64,000 nucleotides of DNA from Burkholderiales bacterium (GTDB taxonomy: Bacteria; Pseudomonadota; Gammaproteobacteria; Burkholderiales; Burkholderiaceae_E). Positions 60,860 to 64,000 of this stretch are shown here, piece after piece. The position numbers and the translations under genes are program-made. The stretch is taken from assembly GCA_026399875.1 (NCBI GenBank), contig JAPLQF010000011.1, positions 1 to 64,000 of the forward strand, written 5' to 3'. The notes beneath the pieces are model-generated. The model did not search any database. It had not been told where the DNA came from and saw only the letters and a program-made list of their open reading frames with translations. How positions within the stretch are numbered: the first letter of the stretch is position 1; each line of letters opens with the position of its first letter.

Positions 60860-62938
60860 CTAACCGCGCTGAGTGGCTTGGGAGGTGATCTGGGAGGTGA
60901 TCTGGGAGGTGAGCTGGGAGGTGAGCGCCATCGCGCCGGAAGGCACCGCCTCCATCGGGGCGGCAGGGCTGCGCGTCTCAGGCAACGACGGCTTGGACAA
61001 TGCCGGCTCGGGCATCTGCCGCTCGGGCAACTGCGGCGGCGGGCAGTCGATGACCACGCACAGCACACGAAGAAAATCGCGCGGCTCGGTCCCGGCGTCA
61101 CAAGGCAGCATCTCGACCAGATGGCGCACCAGCAAAGGCTTGGCCAGCGGCGGCAGCAGCGACACCTGCGCGACCGCGTGCTCGAGCGCATCCAGCGTGA
61201 GGGCGCCGGACGAGCCGCCGATCGACGCCAGTCCGAGCGCCCGGATCGACGCATTGGCAGCCCGATCGGCTCGCGCCTCGTTCAGGTCGACGCTGGCTGC
61301 CAGCAGCCCGAAGAGCACCCGGATACTGCGGGCGGCGATCGGCTCGAGCGTCACCGAGCGGCCGATCTGCCTGGGGCGCGGCATCAGCCGCACGCGCAGC
61401 AAGGTGAAATAGATCCACTCGCGCAGCGTGACGCGCCCGTCGGCGACCACCACCGCGCGGGCCGTCTCCAGCAGGCTCTGGCGGGCCGAGGGCGACATCA
61501 TGCGCAGGCGCGCCACCGCCAGCTCCAGCAGCGGCCACTGCAACGGCCGCAGGGAGGCGATCGGCAACTCGACCAGCGCCTGGCGCAGTTGGGCATGACG
61601 GGCCGCCGCGCTTGTCCATCCCTCGCCCCAGCGGGGCTCGGGCGCCGCCTGCCCGGGCACCTGCAGCATCGCGATGACCAGTGCGGCCGCACTGCTCGGC
61701 TCGCGGGTCGCCTGAACCAGGCGCATGGTGGCGGTCGGCGGCGGCTGATCAACCTGCACACCGATATCGGCGTGTCCGGAGATCCAGGCCATCCCGGTGG
61801 TTTCAAAGTCGAGCACCGGCAGCGCCGGCTCGCGGCGATCAAGCTCCGGCAACACAAACGGTGCAATCGCGTCCCGATGGCGACCATAGATGCGCCGAAC
61901 ACGCTCACGAAGCGGCGGATGGGTCGCAAACCACTGTCCAGACGGCACAATGCCAACCAGCATCAGATGACTGAGGCTGCGCAGATAGGGATGACGGCCC
62001 AAGGCATCGCGGCGAATCGTGTTCCGGGCAAGCACCGGCGACGCAGTTTCCTCTGTCTGACCGAGATGAGCGTCTTGCGCCTGCGCAGGCAAGCCCCGCC
62101 CAAATCCGGCGATTTTGCGCAACGCGCCACCCAGGCCATCACGACTGCGCGTGAACTCGATCGCCTGCGCGTCGGCAAAAAACTCGCGTTGACGGCCCAC
62201 GCCCGCCTCGACTGCCCTGGCCGCGAGAACTCCCAGGGCGCCGACACCTGCCAGGACGCCGCCCACCAGCGCCATCGGGACGGCGAACACCGCGAGCAGT
62301 CCGTCTGGGCCGGCTTGGGCCGCGCCACGTCGCGCCCGCGCAAGCAGCGAATACCCCAACTGCGCCACCAGATTCAACCCGTAATTGAGCCCGACCAACC
62401 GGGTATTGAGCCGCACATCGCCGTTGACGATATGCGAGACCTCGTGGGCCATCACGCCCTGCAGCTCATCGCGGGTGAGTCGCTCGAGCGCACCACGGCT
62501 GGCAACCACCACTGAGCGATTGCGATCGAGCCCGGCGGCCAGGGCATTGATCGAAGGCTCGTCTTCGAGCACGAAGGCGCGCGGCACGCCGATCCGTGCA
62601 GCGATCGCGAGCTCCTCGAGAAGATTTTGCAGACGACGGTGCAGCGGATCGTTGACCGGATCGACCGGCACGGCCCCCAGACGCCGGGCGATCAGCGCAC
62701 CGTCATCGCGCAGGCGCGCGGTTTCGATCCAGGCGCCGCCCACGATCAGGCCGCTTACGACCAGCGTGTTGGTGAGAAAAAATCCTTTCGGATAGGGCGC
62801 CGCTCCGAACAGCAGTTGCCAGATCAGCGCTGCAGCGGCATTGATACCAATCACCACCGCCAGGCTCGCCAGCGCATGCAGCCAGATCAGCCGACGAGCC
62901 GTGCGATCAGCCTGCGCCTGATGTCGCGCAAAGTTCAT
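60860..62938 (-). CDS. M48 family membrane metallopeptidase (HtpX-like, long form)
   Basis: A 692-aa inner-membrane protease. Zinc site HEVSH at 165-169, with REFFADAQAIEF later as the third-ligand region. Membrane helices lie near residues 17-45, 52-70, and a pair around 215-245. THPPLRERVRRIYG closes the peptidase domain (about residue 350). The extra C-terminal half has a TerB-like helical segment (ARQSLLETARAVVVADGRVTL in part), absent from classical HtpX, and ends in a repeated TSQ tract encoded by 12-bp repeats. It lies next to lemA, a frequent pairing. Confidence 0.9.
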   Translation of the reverse strand: MNFARHQAQADRTARRLIWLHALASLAVVIGINAAAALIWQLLFGAAPYPKGFFLTNTLVVSGLIVGGAWIETARLRDDGALIARRLGAVPVDPVNDPLHRRLQNLLEELAIAARIGVPRAFVLEDEPSINALAAGLDRNRSVVVASRGALERLTRDELQGVMAHEVSHIVNGDVRLNTRLVGLNYGLNLVAQLGYSLLARARRGAAQAGPDGLLAVFAVPMALVGGVLAGVGALGVLAARAVEAGVGRQREFFADAQAIEFTRSRDGLGGALRKIAGFGRGLPAQAQDAHLGQTEETASPVLARNTIRRDALGRHPYLRSLSHLMLVGIVPSGQWFATHPPLRERVRRIYGRHRDAIAPFVLPELDRREPALPVLDFETTGMAWISGHADIGVQVDQPPPTATMRLVQATREPSSAAALVIAMLQVPGQAAPEPRWGEGWTSAAARHAQLRQALVELPIASLRPLQWPLLELAVARLRMMSPSARQSLLETARAVVVADGRVTLREWIYFTLLRVRLMPRPRQIGRSVTLEPIAARSIRVLFGLLAASVDLNEARADRAANASIRALGLASIGGSSGALTLDALEHAVAQVSLLPPLAKPLLVRHLVEMLPCDAGTEPRDFLRVLCVVIDCPPPQLPERQMPEPALSKPSLPETRSPAAPMEAVPSGAMALTSQLTSQITSQITSQATQRG
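60879..60926. repeat. Four 12-bp tandem repeats in the M48 gene end
   Basis: Four in-frame units of tgggaggtgatc/tgggaggtgagc (60879-60890, 60891-60902, 60903-60914, 60915-60926) encode the repeating SQ(I/L)T tail of the peptidase. Two units end in gatc and two in gagc. Confidence 0.95.
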
Positions 62939-63002
62939 GTGCGGCCGACCCTTTTCGAGTCAGCTGCCACTGAACCTTCAGACCGACCCGAAGAAATTCG
63001 CA

Positions 63003-63596
63003 CTACAGCGTGACCGCCACCGGCTGACGCTCGGCATGACTGCGGGTGGCCTGCAGCAACCGTGCAGGACGAAAACCGAAGGCTATCGAAACCATATTCA
63101 CCGGGAATCGTTCGATCGCGGTGTTGTAGTCGGTCACCGCGTCGTTGAACGACTGGCGAGCAAAGCCGATGCGATTTTCGGTGGAGGTGAGCTCTTCGGT
63201 CAGATGGGCCAGCGTGGCGTCGGCCTTCAGATCGGGATGCGCCTCGACCACACCAAACATCCGACTGACCGCGCTGGTGAGGGTCTGCTCGGCGACATCG
63301 AGGCGCCCCATGGCATGCGCATCCGAGGGCTGCAACGCGGCCAGCGCCCGCGCGGCGGTCGCACCCTGCCTGGCGGCGACCACCGACTCGAGGGTCTCGC
63401 GCTCGTGTTTCAGATAGGCGCGGGCCACCTCGACCAGGCCCGGCACCAGATCGTGACGACGCTTCAGTTGAACGTCGATCTGCGAGAAGGCATTGCGAAA
63501 TGCATTGCGCATGCCGACCAGATGGTTATAGGCCAGCATCGCCGCAATGAAGGGCAAGGCACAGATGAGAAGAAAGACCAGCAAACCGGCCGACAT
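63003..63596 (-). CDS. lemA: LemA family protein
   Basis: A 197-aa protein with one N-terminal membrane helix (LLVFLLICALPFIAAMLAY) and a long cytosolic coiled helical domain. Family markers are YNHLVGMRNAFRNAFSQIDVQLKRRHDLVP, TENRIGFARQSFNDAVTDYN and FPVNMVSIAFGF. The start at 63596 follows CTGGAGCCC. Its role is unknown but it commonly accompanies HtpX/M48 peptidases, as here. Confidence 0.92.
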   Translation of the reverse strand: MSAGLLVFLLICALPFIAAMLAYNHLVGMRNAFRNAFSQIDVQLKRRHDLVPGLVEVARAYLKHERETLESVVAARQGATAARALAALQPSDAHAMGRLDVAEQTLTSAVSRMFGVVEAHPDLKADATLAHLTEELTSTENRIGFARQSFNDAVTDYNTAIERFPVNMVSIAFGFRPARLLQATRSHAERQPVAVTL

Positions 63597-63798
63597 GAAG
63601 GGCTCCAGGGGCGCCTGAATGCGCACCGCGAAGCAAGCCTAGCGACTGCCGAAAAACACGCCTTGACGGGCCGATTGACGGTCGCCGATGTCCGAAGCGA
63701 GGCGTCATCAACGCGCCAACCTTCAAAATCGATCACTCTTTTCGCCTGCAACGCGACGACAAGAAAAGCCGTCGCAATCGATAGCGCCCCGATTTGTA

Positions 63799-64000
63799 TC
63801 AGGGGTGTATCGGCCCGGTGGGCACTGGCTTGGGATTGTTGTTGGCCACGATCGCTGCCAGCTGTTCGTCAGTGATGAACTCGAAAAGGGTCACGACACG
63901 GCGCACACCCGAGACCCGGCTGGCGGCAGTGGCATAGGCCGGCGCCTCGCGGGCGGTCACCAGACCCATCAGATAAACAACCCCATTGCTGGTCGTGACT
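63799..64000 (-). CDS. BON-domain periplasmic protein, C-terminal part
   Basis: The gene runs off the right window edge; 66 C-terminal codons are visible on the minus strand. TTSNGVVYLMGLVTAREA, SRVSGVRRVVTLFEFIT and a final IVANNNPKPVPTGP tail match the second BON domain of DolP/YraP-type outer-membrane-associated lipoproteins. The N-terminal signal and first domain are not in view, so assignment to DolP is probable rather than proven. Confidence 0.8.
   Translation of the reverse strand, partial: VTTSNGVVYLMGLVTAREAPAYATAASRVSGVRRVVTLFEFITDEQLAAIVANNNPKPVPTGPIHP

Overview
The window is a contiguous piece of a GC-rich bacterial chromosome, most likely a betaproteobacterium of the order Burkholderiales. 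This is inferred from the dacC–dat–ybeD–lipB–lipA gene order, a periplasmic Bug (TctC-type) receptor, repeated TauD/TfdA dioxygenases, and dense coding on both strands. No rRNA, tRNA, CRISPR array or intact transposase was seen. The lowest-GC stretch is about 16.6-17.5 kb.

Layout. 0-5.8 kb: the 3' end of a class V aminotransferase, a DUF3291 gene, a hydrolase fused to a LuxR-type DNA-binding domain, a PEP-CTERM protein, a TauD dioxygenase and an exported hydrolase. 5.8-13.2 kb: two divergent acyl-CoA groups. The minus-strand group is acyl-CoA dehydrogenase, EamA exporter, aminotransferase and enoyl-CoA hydratase. The plus-strand group is dioxygenase, thioesterase and acyl-CoA ligase. 13.2-17.5 kb: an accessory patch with a higBA toxin-antitoxin module placed inside a sterol-desaturase remnant, a phosphatase, a NIPSNAP protein, an eight-heme cytochrome c with its membrane cytochrome b, a fragment of a cytosine-5 DNA methyltransferase and a small cytochrome c. 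17.6-29.7 kb: amide and peptide catabolism (dioxygenase, two amidases, Bug receptor, M81 peptidase, a complete peptide-type ABC importer). 29.7-39.3 kb: housekeeping genes (birA, VanZ-like, ferredoxin, D-Ala carboxypeptidase, D-amino-acid transaminase, lipB, lipA, rlpA). 39.4-44.5 kb: MHS transporter, VOC protein, Tat-exported nitroreductase-like protein and a LysR regulator. 59.5-64 kb: pyroglutamyl peptidase, TlpA-like protein, M48 peptidase, LemA and the end of a BON-domain protein.

The standout is 44.4-59.2 kb: three very large minus-strand genes in one apparent operon, pcs–mcr–acc. They encode a three-domain propionyl-CoA synthase (1862 aa), a two-SDR bifunctional malonyl-CoA reductase (1222 aa) and a single-chain, eukaryote-like acetyl-CoA carboxylase (1824 aa). 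Together they would convert acetyl-CoA through malonyl-CoA, malonate semialdehyde, 3-hydroxypropionate and acrylyl-CoA to propionyl-CoA, which is the CO2-fixing entry arm of the 3-hydroxypropionate bicycle. Only three polypeptides carry the whole arm. A LysR gene converges on the operon's 3' end, and the operon's upstream region carries a 10-bp tandem repeat.

The window also holds signs of decay and insertion: a methyltransferase fragment, a truncated sterol desaturase, a shortened NIPSNAP gene, a probable frameshift in the first gene, and a palindrome of repeat-family type embedded in the birA reading frame.
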